Part shown: piece by piece, positions 55,361 through 63,792 of the stretch
How positions within the stretch are numbered: the stretch's first letter is position 1
How the letters are laid out: every line of letters starts with the position of its first letter
NCBI GenBank assembly: GCA_001298545.1
Contig: LJCX01000030.1
Span: 124,001 to 188,000, forward strand
Length of the DNA: 64,000 nucleotides
Reading direction: 5' to 3'
From: Actinobacteria bacterium OV320
Lineage (GTDB): Bacteria; Actinomycetota; Actinomycetes; Streptomycetales; Streptomycetaceae
Position numbers and translations under genes: made by a program
The notes under the pieces: generated by a model
Told to the model about the DNA's origin: nothing
Seen by the model: the letters and a program-made list of their open reading frames with translations, nothing else
Database searches by the model: none

Positions 55361-56830
55361 ATGACTAACGGTGTCAAGGAACTCATAGCACTAGCGGTGT
55401 CTCAGGTGGGCATCAAGGAGAAGTACTCCAATGGCCACTGGGTCAATAACTCCAAGTACAACCAGTGGTTCGGACGCATTCCGGGTTACGGCGAGGACGG
55501 CTACGGCTATCCCTGGTGTGCTGCATTTCAGTCGTGGCTTCTCGACAAGACCGGCCTGAAGGCTCTAGGTCCTCGAACTGCCTCTTGCCTGGCTACGGTG
55601 GCGTGGTTCAAGGCTCGCAAGCGATGGTCTGCCTATCCCGCTCTGGGAGCACAAATTCTCTTCGGTCCCGGAGGCGGAACTCACGTCGGTCTCGTAGTCG
55701 GATACGACCGGAGCTACGTCTACACCGTGGAAGGAAATACCAACGTCTCGGGTGGGGCAGAAGGAGATGGAGTCTGGCGTAAGACTCGGGTACGTCGAGA
55801 TACAAACGTCTACGGCTACGGGTATCCGGACTACTCTGGTGGGTCCCTCTCTGCTGATCCTGATGCCAGTAAGTTCGGCTACAAGTACAAGGAAGTCGCC
55901 ACTGTTGCCGACCTGACTCCGAAGGCTACTGCCCCGGCTAAGACTCGGGTTGTAACCGTCAAGGCTGGCCAGACTCTCAGCGCGATTGCTGTTGCGGCTG
56001 GAATCACTCTCGCCACCCTTCTCAGTCTGAACACTGGGATCAAGGACCCCGACAAGGTCCAGGCCGGGGACAAGGTCACTCTTCCGGCCGCTGTCCCTTC
56101 TACTCCGAAGGTGACCACTACTCCCACTCCTAAGGTCACACCCAAGCCGACTGTAAAGCCGAAGCCGAAGCCGACCAAGACCACCCCCAAGTTCACTGCT
56201 TTCCCTGGGGCTAAGTACTTCGGTCCCGGCAAGAGCAACAAGTATGTCACTCAGCTCGGTACCGCACTGATCAAGCACGGCTACAAGGACTTCTACAAGG
56301 TCGGGGCCGGGCCCAAGTGGTCTGAGTCTGACCGGCAGGCCGTTCAGGCTTTCCAGCGTTCTCAGGGATGGTCTGGCACCTCTGCCGACGGTATCCCCGG
56401 TAAGGAGACCTGGGATCGACTGATCACCGGCAAGAACATTCAGCCCCGAGTGAAGGCAGTTCGGGCTACGAGGATGAGTGCCTCTACCGGAAGGGCTTCT
56501 CTCACCTACTCGAACAACCTCGATGGGTGGATTCGTGAAGCTCTCGTCGTCATGAAGGCTCACGGGATTCCCGGTACCTACGAAGGTATCCACCGGAACA
56601 TCATCCGGGAGTCTGGTGGCAATCCTCGGATCTGTAACACCACTGACATCAACGCTCAGAGGGGAACGCCTAGTTGCGGTCTTCTCCAGACCATCGCCCC
56701 GACGTTCAAGGCTTATCACGTCTCGGGAACTTCCTGGGATGTGTTCGACCCGGTAGCGAACATCGCCGCCGCTTGTAACTACGCCGCTCACAACTACGGG
56801 TCTATCGACAACGTGAACGGCCCTTACTAA
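55361..56830 (+). CDS. Modular lysin: CHAP, LysM, peptidoglycan-binding and transglycosylase-like domains
   Basis: 489 aa from ATG 55361 after AAAGGAA. CHAP domain 1-150 with C53 (YPWCAAF) and H108 (GGGTHVGLVVG). LysM about 195-245 (VKAGQTLSAIAVAAGI). A Pro/Thr/Lys linker. A peptidoglycan-binding fold about 285-355 (DRQAVQAFQRSQGW). An SLT-like domain about 385-489 with IIRESGGNPRICN (catalytic Glu) and SCGLLQTIAPTF. Two different cutting activities plus two binding modules in one chain. No signal peptide, so holin-dependent release. Confidence 0.9.
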   Translation: MTNGVKELIALAVSQVGIKEKYSNGHWVNNSKYNQWFGRIPGYGEDGYGYPWCAAFQSWLLDKTGLKALGPRTASCLATVAWFKARKRWSAYPALGAQILFGPGGGTHVGLVVGYDRSYVYTVEGNTNVSGGAEGDGVWRKTRVRRDTNVYGYGYPDYSGGSLSADPDASKFGYKYKEVATVADLTPKATAPAKTRVVTVKAGQTLSAIAVAAGITLATLLSLNTGIKDPDKVQAGDKVTLPAAVPSTPKVTTTPTPKVTPKPTVKPKPKPTKTTPKFTAFPGAKYFGPGKSNKYVTQLGTALIKHGYKDFYKVGAGPKWSESDRQAVQAFQRSQGWSGTSADGIPGKETWDRLITGKNIQPRVKAVRATRMSASTGRASLTYSNNLDGWIREALVVMKAHGIPGTYEGIHRNIIRESGGNPRICNTTDINAQRGTPSCGLLQTIAPTFKAYHVSGTSWDVFDPVANIAAACNYAAHNYGSIDNVNGPY

Positions 56831-56843
56831 AAAGGAGATCATC

Positions 56844-57143
56844 ATGTCTGTTCTTAACTGGGTCAAGAAGAACCCCACTCTCGTCTACGCTGTCGCTGCT
56901 TCTCTTGTTCCCCTTGTCGCTTCGTTCGGTCTCCACTTCGACCAGGAACGAGTTCTCGGCATCGTGTCGGCCGCCCTGACCCTGGTTGCCGGTGGCTTCG
57001 TTCGTCGGTCGAGCCTGAAGGCTACGGCTGAGGCCCTGAAGAGGGTTCCTGCGGGCTATCTCAAGCTCTCCGACCTCTTCCCCCAGGCCGAGTACGGGAC
57101 GCCGAACAACTACCTGTCCGAGGACGCCGAGGAGACTAAGTGA
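56844..57143 (+). CDS. Holin
   Basis: 99 aa, AAAGGAG upstream. Two hydrophobic segments (LVYAVAASLVPLVASFGL and VLGIVSAALTLVAGGFV) and a charged C-terminus. Follows the lysin by 13 bases. Makes the membrane holes that free the lysin. Confidence 0.85.
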   Translation: MSVLNWVKKNPTLVYAVAASLVPLVASFGLHFDQERVLGIVSAALTLVAGGFVRRSSLKATAEALKRVPAGYLKLSDLFPQAEYGTPNNYLSEDAEETK

Positions 57144-57991
57144 GGAAGCTTGCTGTGGGGGCCGCTGGCGTTGTGCTGGCGGCCTCCGGGCTCGTAGCCC
57201 AGTCCATCCCCTCCGAGGCCCCTGACGCGTCCGTGAAGGACGCTCGCAAGGTGCTGAAGCAAGAGGCAGCCATCCCCGGTACGTCGTGGTCTGTGGACCC
57301 TGAGACAGACAAGCTCGTCGTCACGGCCGACAAGACAGTCAAGGGTGATGACCTCGATCAGCTCAAGGACGTCGTAGACGAGCTGGGGGACAACGTCGAG
57401 CTAGAGCAGTCCAAGACTGTCATTCAGCCGTACGCCGTTGGTGGTGACGCTATCTACGCCTCGGAGCGATGTTCGGCCGGACTCAACGTCCTCATGGCCG
57501 GTAACCCGTTCCTCCTGACGGCAGGCCACTGCGGTAAGACCGGAAGCCTCTGGAGCGATAAGAAGGGACTCACGGTCGGAACCATGGTCGAGAGTGTCTT
57601 CCCTGTCGATGACTATGCACTCATCAAGTACGAGGATTCCACTACCCCTGAAAGTGCAGTGAACCTGTACGAGGGGGTCAACAAGGTCTTCACGGTCGGC
57701 ACTCCCACTGAAGGAATGCAGGTCGAGCGAAGCGGTTCAACGACCGGTGTTCAGCGAGGCCGCATCACTGGTCTCAATGCCACGGTGAACTACGGCAACG
57801 GTATCTCCGTTGACGGGCTCATTCAGACTGATGTCTGTGCTGAACCTGGGGACAGTGGTGGTCCTCTCTTCTCGGGAGGTATGGCACTCGGTCTCCTGTC
57901 TGGTGGTTATGGCAACTGCAAGACTGGTGGCGCTACCTACTACCAGTCCCTCAACGAGGTGTTCAGTAAGTACAACCTGACGCTCCCGTAA
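57140..57991 (+). CDS. Secreted streptogrisin-like serine protease
   Basis: 283 aa, GTG start overlapping the holin stop (GTGA). Signal peptide 1-21 (LAVGAAGVVLAASGLVA). Pro-region about 22-98 with GTSWSVDPETDKLVVTADKTV-like features of alpha-lytic/streptogrisin pro-peptides. The mature part from about 99 begins AVGGDAIYASERCSAG, like S. griseus proteases. Triad H130 (TAGHC), D158 (VDDYALI), S239 (GDSGGP). Cys pairs C111-C131 and C233-C260. All catalytic parts are intact. It could help remove surface proteins at release, or change the lysogen's surface or secretome. Confidence 0.92.
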   Translation: MRKLAVGAAGVVLAASGLVAQSIPSEAPDASVKDARKVLKQEAAIPGTSWSVDPETDKLVVTADKTVKGDDLDQLKDVVDELGDNVELEQSKTVIQPYAVGGDAIYASERCSAGLNVLMAGNPFLLTAGHCGKTGSLWSDKKGLTVGTMVESVFPVDDYALIKYEDSTTPESAVNLYEGVNKVFTVGTPTEGMQVERSGSTTGVQRGRITGLNATVNYGNGISVDGLIQTDVCAEPGDSGGPLFSGGMALGLLSGGYGNCKTGGATYYQSLNEVFSKYNLTLP

Positions 57992-58008
57992 CGAGTACAC
58001 TGCCGACC

Positions 58009-58167
58009 ATGGAATTCACAGGAGATATCCAGGACATCGAGGTTCGGTATACCTGCCGGGCATGCCTCGAAGACTTCACGAACACATTTACGCCTGGGAA
58101 AGCCATCCCCGAACAAGTTGTGCACGAGGAGTGCCCAGAGGACCCGTCCTGGCAAACCAGTAAGTAA
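58009..58167 (+). CDS. Small Cys-containing protein
   Basis: 52 aa, last gene of the rightward arm. Begins MEFTGDIQDIEVRYTCRACL and later has HEEC, a possible single zinc site (C-x-x-C with H-x-x-C). No strong ribosome site. Unrecognised. Confidence 0.5.
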   Translation: MEFTGDIQDIEVRYTCRACLEDFTNTFTPGKAIPEQVVHEECPEDPSWQTSK

Positions 58168-58180
58168 CTGAAGCACAAGA

Positions 58181-58230
58181 AAGCCCCCGCCTTCCCGGAT
58201 GATCTCCAGGAGGACGGGGGCCTTTTCTTT
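58181..58230. terminator. Bidirectional terminator between the arms
   Basis: AAGCCCCCG pairs with CGGGGGCCTT over a 22-base middle. TTTTCTTT follows on the plus strand and AAGAAA precedes it, so both converging transcripts can end here. Confidence 0.8.
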
Positions 58231-58231
58231 G

Positions 58232-58552
58232 TTAGGCAGTTCGTTCGATCAGGAACGGCGTCTTCTCATTGTTTCCCCTGACTCCGGAAACCGACTGCCG
58301 GGAGAAGATGTGATCCAACACGATCTCTACGGCCAATCCCTTACGAGGACCCTTGCACTTGATGAGAGTGCTGTCGGCCAGGCAACCGCACTCCGGATTG
58401 CAGTTCATCATCTTGTCCAGAGTTACAGCGGTTCCGATGTCGACCGAGTCTCGCCACTCTTCGATGTGAGCAATGACGGCTTTATCGATGTCCGGACGCG
58501 TTTCGTATATGTCCTGAGTGGTCACCGTGATGTGAGCCTGGAACTGATTCAT
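58232..58552 (-). CDS. Hypothetical 106-aa protein
   Basis: ATG after GGGGGAAGAG. An N-terminal strand (FQAHITVTTQDIYE), a helix, then a Cys cluster (MNCNPECGCLADS) that could bind zinc. Last gene of the leftward block in 58-63 kb. Unrecognised. Confidence 0.7.
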   Translation of the reverse strand: MNQFQAHITVTTQDIYETRPDIDKAVIAHIEEWRDSVDIGTAVTLDKMMNCNPECGCLADSTLIKCKGPRKGLAVEIVLDHIFSRQSVSGVRGNNEKTPFLIERTA

Positions 58553-59223
58553 GCTCTTCCCCCTGGATACCAGTGCTTCTTACGGAGGTACTCTTCCATG
58601 CCGTGTTTTCTGGCTCCGAGCCTCAGAGCCCCTTCGCTGACCCTGGTAAGGCTGCTCCATTCGGCAATCGTCTTACTCATTCCGAAGGCCGTGAAGAGTT
58701 CAAGGCCCATCGTGACCTTTCGCTCTTCCCCGTCGACGTTCATCATTCCGAATCCGGGGTGGTCTGGTGCCCGTATAGATCCTGCTCTGGCAGCGAGGGG
58801 AGTAGTCGTCGCCCTCTCCTCGTCCCACCCCATGGCAAGCCTTCGAGCAAGAACATCGTCAGGGACTCGACCCTTCTGCTTTGGTATGAGCCTCTCAGAA
58901 ACCTCCCGGATTACCGGGCGATCGACGTTCCCACTGAACCACCAAACCTCGGTGGGTTTCCCCGAGGGCACCTCATTACCCCTGACTCTCCAGATGACCA
59001 TCTGAGCGTCATCGGTAGCCTCGGGCCACTCATCCTCTGAGGACGCCGCGAAGGCGGCCTTGTAGCTGATCTCGTCCATCTCGCGAACAAGGCGGGTCCT
59101 ACCTTTGCCGGTACGGACCCGAGAGGCCAGTTCCCTCTTTACACTCTCGGCGTTGGGCGAGTACTCCATGTCGTCCATAGAGTACCCACCCCCGTCCGGA
59201 ACGTAGATATAGAAGACGGACAC
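58549..59223 (-). CDS. Hypothetical protein with C-terminal HTH-like segment
   Basis: 224 aa, GTG start overlapping the previous gene's TAG. Residues about 175-215 (LFTAFGMSKTIAEWSSLTRV, then EGALRLGARKHGMEEYLR) match the HTH seen after HNH domains in homing nucleases and in phage regulators. No nuclease motif is seen. It could be a regulator. The ATGA overlap to the next gene implies co-translation. Confidence 0.65.
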   Translation of the reverse strand: MSVFYIYVPDGGGYSMDDMEYSPNAESVKRELASRVRTGKGRTRLVREMDEISYKAAFAASSEDEWPEATDDAQMVIWRVRGNEVPSGKPTEVWWFSGNVDRPVIREVSERLIPKQKGRVPDDVLARRLAMGWDEERATTTPLAARAGSIRAPDHPGFGMMNVDGEERKVTMGLELFTAFGMSKTIAEWSSLTRVSEGALRLGARKHGMEEYLRKKHWYPGGRA

Positions 59224-59871
59224 CTACACGCCCCTTCGAGAACCAGGACTTCCGATGGTCTTCGGCTTCGGAGGGATCTTCAGTTCGTAAGGGCCGACCG
59301 GGTTGGAGGCCAGGTACTTGACGTACAGCTCTCGGAGTTGGCTCCGAACGGCTCGCCTGATCACTGCTGGAAGATCCTTGTTAACGCTGTACTCAGAAGC
59401 CATGGCCATATCCAGCATCTTGGCCAGGCTCTTACTCTTCACTGTCTGCTTGCAGGCGTCACAGCAGTTCCACGGGGAGGAGTAATCAAGGTCCACTCCG
59501 GGATTCACCGGGTCCACCATCCGAATCGGCTTCCGAGGGATGAATACCCACTTCGATTCCGGAGAGTGGCAGAAGTCGCAGGTTGTTTCCGCGCTGACTG
59601 GGTCTCCCTCTACCGGTACCGCTTCATGGCCGTAGTCGTATTCGGCGGAAGAAAGTACCTGTCCGTCTGGAGTGATGTACTCAAGGGAGTGGATGTAGAC
59701 GATCTTCTCTTCATCGAACTCGTTTGTCCGATCGACGATAGAGAAGAGAGTCAGAGGATTCTTGCACTCACGGCAGACCATGAAGGGGCCGATCTGACCG
59801 AGCCTGGCCTTACCCTTCGGCTCCTGCTGCTCGCCGCCCTCGCGGGCCTTCCTGCGTCCACGCTTGCCCAT
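59224..59871 (-). CDS. Zinc-ribbon protein
   Basis: 215 aa. Three Cys pairs: CREC near 36, CDFC near 98, and CCDACK near 135. The start is Arg/Lys-rich (MGKRGRRKAREGGEQQE). The Cys pattern suggests two zinc sites and nucleic-acid or protein binding. No family is recognised. Confidence 0.7.
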   Translation of the reverse strand: MGKRGRRKAREGGEQQEPKGKARLGQIGPFMVCRECKNPLTLFSIVDRTNEFDEEKIVYIHSLEYITPDGQVLSSAEYDYGHEAVPVEGDPVSAETTCDFCHSPESKWVFIPRKPIRMVDPVNPGVDLDYSSPWNCCDACKQTVKSKSLAKMLDMAMASEYSVNKDLPAVIRRAVRSQLRELYVKYLASNPVGPYELKIPPKPKTIGSPGSRRGV

Positions 59872-59872
59872 A

Positions 59873-60202
59873 TCAGAAGCCTTCCATGCGGAACAGAGTC
59901 TTGATGTTGTGACGGGTGACCGTCAGGTTGGCTTCTGCCAGGGTGATTGCTTCGCTGTAGGCCGAGAGGTGCGAGAGAGCCCAGGCCGCCCAGTCCTCGT
60001 TAGAGACCTCCTCCGAGAAGACAACCTCTCGAAGCTCCTCCCTGGCGTCACCCTCGACCTTCATGGCCTGCATTGCCAGGACCACCGAGGGAGACTCCTT
60101 GCGGAGGGCTGCTTTCTTGGTGCGCTCCCCCTGAGACTGCAACTGGTCGAACAGTTCCCTGACCTGCTCTTCCGGACTTCCGACCTGCTCTTCGTCGCTC
60201 AC
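59873..60202 (-). CDS. Hypothetical 109-aa helical protein
   Basis: GTG start overlapping the ATPase stop. Acidic helix at the start (EEQVGSPEEQVRELFDQLQS), later ALSHLSAYSEAITLAEANL. All-helical. Position next to the ATPase may mean a partner. Unrecognised. Confidence 0.68.
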   Translation of the reverse strand: MSDEEQVGSPEEQVRELFDQLQSQGERTKKAALRKESPSVVLAMQAMKVEGDAREELREVVFSEEVSNEDWAAWALSHLSAYSEAITLAEANLTVTRHNIKTLFRMEGF

Positions 60203-61503
60203 TACGCCCCCTTGATGGCGAGTTCCGGAAGGTAGACCCTCTCGACGGGACGCCCCCCAGCACTCGGAATCTTTCGCACCTTGGCTCCGACCTTCGTAAT
60301 CAGAGCGTCTACTTCATGCCTGTGCCTACGATAGCTGAACACCTTGGTTGTCAGGTGCGTTCGCGTGAGTCCGTCTTCTCCTGCCTGCTCCAATGCCTTG
60401 GTGAGGAGTTCAGCATCCTCTTCGAGAGTGATCTTACTCTTCGGAGTAGAAGAGATGGTAGTGATGTTCTTTTCAATGTACCGAGCGGATTCAATCGAGT
60501 AGTCGACGATGGCCTTGGCCGCTTCGAGGTCTTCCTTGTAGATGTGCTGCCTCTCATTCATCAAGGCATATACGGCCGCGATTCGCATCACGTAGGGAAG
60601 GCGACGTGTAGTGAACTGCTTCATCGTCTCGGAGTCACCTTGAGTGTCATTGTACTCGGGGTAGATTTCGGAGATGTAGAACTGCTTGGCATCCTCGGTG
60701 AACGTCACTACTCCCTCTTCCTGGGCGAACGGAAGAGCCATGCGAAGTCGGTCAGTGATCTCACTCAGACGCTCATCGTAGTCAGAGGGGCGCTCAGGCC
60801 AGGGAAGCTCGTGAGGCATCTCAACGAACATCGGAAGGAAGCGGTTGTACGTACCGCCTGCCATGTCGTGAGACTTGAGCTTGGCACCAAACTCGGTAGG
60901 AGTCACATGTCCGAGGACAGTGATGTGAGGGTTGGTCGAGTGGTACGCGTCCTTGGTGTGGATCGCCAAGTCCTTGCCGTCCCAGGCGTCCCGCAGTACG
61001 GGGCCGAGGGTTCCACCCTGAGACTTGGACATGACGGCCGCGAACTCGGTAGACGTCACAAGCATCTGCTTGATCGACTCGACTTCGGGCAGTCCATCTA
61101 CCATTTCAAGGTTCTCGCCAACACCCATGTTGTCGCTGAGCTTGACGTCACGAACCGAGTAGGTGAGGCCCTCCCCCGTAGAGAGGGAAGGAGTGCGGCA
61201 GTTGGCCCAGAAGTACTCGTCAACGCCTGCCATGAACGAGGCAGTCACGTTGTCGGCGGTTCCCTTGCGGCCGATGCCGGTCTCTCCCATGAGGATGAAC
61301 CAGACGTTGACCGGCTGAGTGATGGGACCAGTGACCCTGCGACCGGTACCGATCATGCACGAGTACGTAGCGAGAGTGGTTGCCAGGATTCCGGCCGGGT
61401 CCGCCTCGGTGTGCGGGGTGACCAGATCGAGTATGTCTCCTGCGATCCCGTGCCACGCCTTACGCGAAAGAACCGGTCGATCCTTAGTGGGCTCGAAGGC
61501 CAC
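60202..61503 (-). CDS. DUF3987-type ATPase (primase/helicase-like)
   Basis: 433 aa, GTG start. P-loop variant LMGETGIGRKGTADN near 71-85. TEFAAVMSKSQGGTLGPVLR and HITVLGHVTPTEFGAKL fit the DUF3987 family, usually found beside primase-polymerases in phages and integrated elements. The C-terminal 80 residues contain a winged-helix-like part (GLTRTHLTTKVFSYRRHRHE). Its role here, apart from the main replication genes, is unclear: it may support prophage-state or plasmid-like replication. Confidence 0.8.
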   Translation of the reverse strand: MAFEPTKDRPVLSRKAWHGIAGDILDLVTPHTEADPAGILATTLATYSCMIGTGRRVTGPITQPVNVWFILMGETGIGRKGTADNVTASFMAGVDEYFWANCRTPSLSTGEGLTYSVRDVKLSDNMGVGENLEMVDGLPEVESIKQMLVTSTEFAAVMSKSQGGTLGPVLRDAWDGKDLAIHTKDAYHSTNPHITVLGHVTPTEFGAKLKSHDMAGGTYNRFLPMFVEMPHELPWPERPSDYDERLSEITDRLRMALPFAQEEGVVTFTEDAKQFYISEIYPEYNDTQGDSETMKQFTTRRLPYVMRIAAVYALMNERQHIYKEDLEAAKAIVDYSIESARYIEKNITTISSTPKSKITLEEDAELLTKALEQAGEDGLTRTHLTTKVFSYRRHRHEVDALITKVGAKVRKIPSAGGRPVERVYLPELAIKGA

Positions 61504-61718
61504 TACTTCACCTCGTCTTTAAGAGATTCGAACTGGAACTGATGAACTACTCGACCCACGTAGCCGTAAGGGGACCCTATCGGCTTCCTCCTGACGGCGA
61601 TGTTGACCCACACATCCCCATCGAACTCCGTCATCTCATGCTGAAAAACGTAGACCCAGGTTCCATACGTCTTCTTGAACTTCGTCACCGTTCGGCGTTC
61701 AAGACTCTCGCGGGCCAC
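61503..61718 (-). CDS. Hypothetical 71-aa protein
   Basis: GTG after AAGGGG, overlapping the upstream TAG. Basic N-terminus and strands (TWVYVFQHEMTEFDGDVWVN). Unrecognised. Coupled to the ATPase gene (TAGTG). Confidence 0.65.
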   Translation of the reverse strand: MARESLERRTVTKFKKTYGTWVYVFQHEMTEFDGDVWVNIAVRRKPIGSPYGYVGRVVHQFQFESLKDEVK

Positions 61719-62260
61719 TACTTCATCCCCTTGAACTCTTCGTAGATGGAAGGCCAGTCGGCATCACGAAGGTGCGCCCCCTCGATCTCGGTTGCATCTC
61801 CGAGCTTTGAGGTAGCCGACTCGATGAACGCTTCGAGCGAAGTGTAGGTCATGGCCTCCCACCACTCACTACCCATCTCCCTGTCGGAGAGGAGAGCCCG
61901 GATGACTCCTCGGGTGGCTGCGCTTTCCCCAGTCATCTCCTCGGTGATGCGCTCGATGCCTTCACGAGTGTGAGTGCGAGCGATGGACTCGGCAGTTACG
62001 TTCTTCTCCTTGACCCTCAAGAGGCCGTTGTCGAACGCGTACTTCTGAGCACTGTCGAAGGAGTCGAAACGAACCCCGTTGTGTACCGGGTGCTTCACGG
62101 TCTGGAAGTCCACACCGGTCGGCTTGCCGACACTCAGTTCCACACGGCCCTTGTGTCCCGCCTCGTTCCTCGCGATGGCAGGAGAAGTGACACCGACGTT
62201 CGTGTCAATGAACTGGTACCAGACGAGCCAGTCAGTTGCGTAGACGATTTCAGTAGCCAA
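61718..62260 (-). CDS. Hypothetical 180-aa protein
   Basis: TTG 62260 chosen because GGGGG lies 5 bases upstream. A GTG at 62272 is the alternative. Residues 1-70 are strand-rich (ATEIVYATDWLVWYQFIDTN), the rest helical with acid/base pairs (HTREGIERITEEMTGE). Likely first gene of the block. A promoter-like TTGAAA-17-TAGAGT and a hairpin leader precede it. Confidence 0.68.
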   Translation of the reverse strand: MATEIVYATDWLVWYQFIDTNVGVTSPAIARNEAGHKGRVELSVGKPTGVDFQTVKHPVHNGVRFDSFDSAQKYAFDNGLLRVKEKNVTAESIARTHTREGIERITEEMTGESAATRGVIRALLSDREMGSEWWEAMTYTSLEAFIESATSKLGDATEIEGAHLRDADWPSIYEEFKGMK

Positions 62261-62288
62261 AGGGACCCCCACACTAGATACGACAGAC

Positions 62289-62312
62289 GAAGGACCCCGG
62301 TTGGGGCCCTTC
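62289..62312 (-). terminator. Hairpin between the acidic membrane protein and the ATPase block
   Basis: GAAGG-CCCC/GGGG-CCTTC with a 4-base loop. Leftward RNA from 63291 would meet it after the stop-rich element at 62346-62366. RNA from the promoter at 62325-62353 would carry it as leader. Confidence 0.6.
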
Positions 62313-62324
62313 GAGCTGTCTATG

Positions 62325-62353
62325 ACTCTAGTACCTGGCGAGCCAAGTTTCAA
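62325..62353 (-). promoter_or_regulatory. Candidate leftward promoter for the ATPase block
   Basis: TTGAAA, 17 bp, TAGAGT on the minus strand upstream of the 180-aa gene. It lacks the GTTGACATTC repeat, so the block could be on in the prophage. Confidence 0.4.
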
Positions 62354-62370
62354 ACTAACTAAGTAAGTTC

Positions 62371-63291
62371 CTAGGTCGCTTCTGGGCCAGGCTCCGGGGT
62401 GGGCTCCTCGCTCGTCGCTTCCGGCGTCGGCTCCTCCTGGGGGACATCCCGGGGAGCTGCCTCGGTGAGAACGTCGGCGGCCTGGGCTGACTCCACTGTC
62501 TGTTCGGTCAGTTCCTCGGTGACCTCGGCGGCCTTCTCAGGCTCGGTGATCACTGCCGTCTCGGTGACCGACTCGTGGGTCTCAGGGTTGGTCACGGTGA
62601 CCTCGACCTTGGCCGGTTCCTCGGGTGTTGCATTGGTCGGGTCCTCGACCACTGCTGTGACGTTGACCAAGATCGGCTCCTCGTAGGCGACAAGGGTAAG
62701 TTCGCTGTCCGCCTTGGGTCCGGGCTGAGCCAAGACCGTGCCGGATATGACGGCTCGTCCCTGTGCGTCCATGTGAACCTTGACGACCGTGCCGGGGGCC
62801 TTGCGCTCCTCGGCCCTGGCCACGATCGGGAGCACCCAGTTAGGGACCTGTTCGAGGCCGGGGACTATCTCTTCCAGTCCTTCTCGGAGCTGGGACTTCG
62901 GAGTCTCAGACGGCGACGGCTTGGGGGTCTCGTCGTCGTCTGTCAGGAAGTCTGAGACGGCGTCGGCGATGCCACTGAAGAGGCCGCCATCGTCGTCCTC
63001 GTCCTTGCCCTTGTCCTGTTCCGGCTTGGGCCACAGTGAGGGACTCAGGGGGACCATCGGAACCTGTGGGGCTACCCAGCCGCCGTACGGTCTGATGTTG
63101 TTGGGGCCTTGGAAGGTCCCTGGAACATCTGGGTTGGGGTAGGGGGTCATTCCGGGCTTGGAAGACTCGTGAGAAGCGTCGTCCTTAGTCAGCCGGGTTC
63201 CGGCGCTGAGTTCGATCGCTCCCATCGAGACCAGGAGCAGGCATCCGAAGACGCCTGCCGAAATGAGCACCGGTGTGGGGGGTCTACGCAC
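62371..63291 (-). CDS. Membrane-anchored acidic protein
   Basis: 306 aa. One N-terminal membrane helix (PVLISAGVFGCLLLVSMGAI), then an extracytoplasmic Pro/Asp/Glu-rich region, a folded middle (ADAVSDFLTDDDE; VPNWVLPIVARAEERKAPGT and strands) and a low-complexity Glu/Thr/Pro tail. ATG has no strong ribosome site. Located at the end of the phage away from integrase, where lysogenic-conversion genes often sit. Possible surface modification or superinfection exclusion, but this is inference. Confidence 0.7.
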   Translation of the reverse strand: MRRPPTPVLISAGVFGCLLLVSMGAIELSAGTRLTKDDASHESSKPGMTPYPNPDVPGTFQGPNNIRPYGGWVAPQVPMVPLSPSLWPKPEQDKGKDEDDDGGLFSGIADAVSDFLTDDDETPKPSPSETPKSQLREGLEEIVPGLEQVPNWVLPIVARAEERKAPGTVVKVHMDAQGRAVISGTVLAQPGPKADSELTLVAYEEPILVNVTAVVEDPTNATPEEPAKVEVTVTNPETHESVTETAVITEPEKAAEVTEELTEQTVESAQAADVLTEAAPRDVPQEEPTPEATSEEPTPEPGPEAT

Positions 63292-63520
63292 TGGTGGTCC
63301 TTGTGGGGGTGGGGCTGTGGTACGGCGCTGTTGTCGTTGGTCAACGGTTCAACCATGGTGCCACAGGCATATGCATCCAATGCTCAGATTTTCACTATAT
63401 GAAAACACTGTTGCCAAAGTCTTATCGGCATCCTGACCAGGAACGTCCTCAGTTTCCTGAACTCGGTTTCAGGTGTCGGCTCGGGCGGCATGGTGGGACC
63501 CTTGAGATATGGGCGTAGGG
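63292..63520. other. Intergenic region
   Basis: No gene with credible start and composition. It includes a locally AT-richer part (63380-63440). No repeat copy is seen. It may hold divergent promoters for the two flanking genes. Confidence 0.4.
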
Positions 63521-63790
63521 ATGTCGTGGGGAGCCCTGGGGCACGGACAAGCCTGGGGCGAGTACCCATCGGTGGAAGAGTGCGCACGGGCCTTGAACCG
63601 CTCCTTGCGGCGCACGTTGTCCTACATGGGCCCGGACTTCCGGGGGTGCTTCTTGAAGCACTCGGTGCACGTGCTGAGAGTGGAGATGTGCACAGAGGGG
63701 CTGCATAGCGTCTGCCGTGGGAGGCGATGGCATGGGAGTCACGGGACGGCTTGGGTCGCTCTGTATCCCCACGGTGGAGGGGCAAGCTAG
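63521..63790 (+). CDS. Hypothetical 89-aa protein
   Basis: Rightward, ATG 63521 after GTAGGG; ATG 63509 is also possible. GC-rich third positions support coding. Contains YPSVEECARALNRSLRRTL, a helical segment, and a basic His/Trp-rich end. Overlaps no other credible gene. Unrecognised. Confidence 0.5.
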   Translation: MSWGALGHGQAWGEYPSVEECARALNRSLRRTLSYMGPDFRGCFLKHSVHVLRVEMCTEGLHSVCRGRRWHGSHGTAWVALYPHGGGAS

Positions 63791-63792
63791 AC

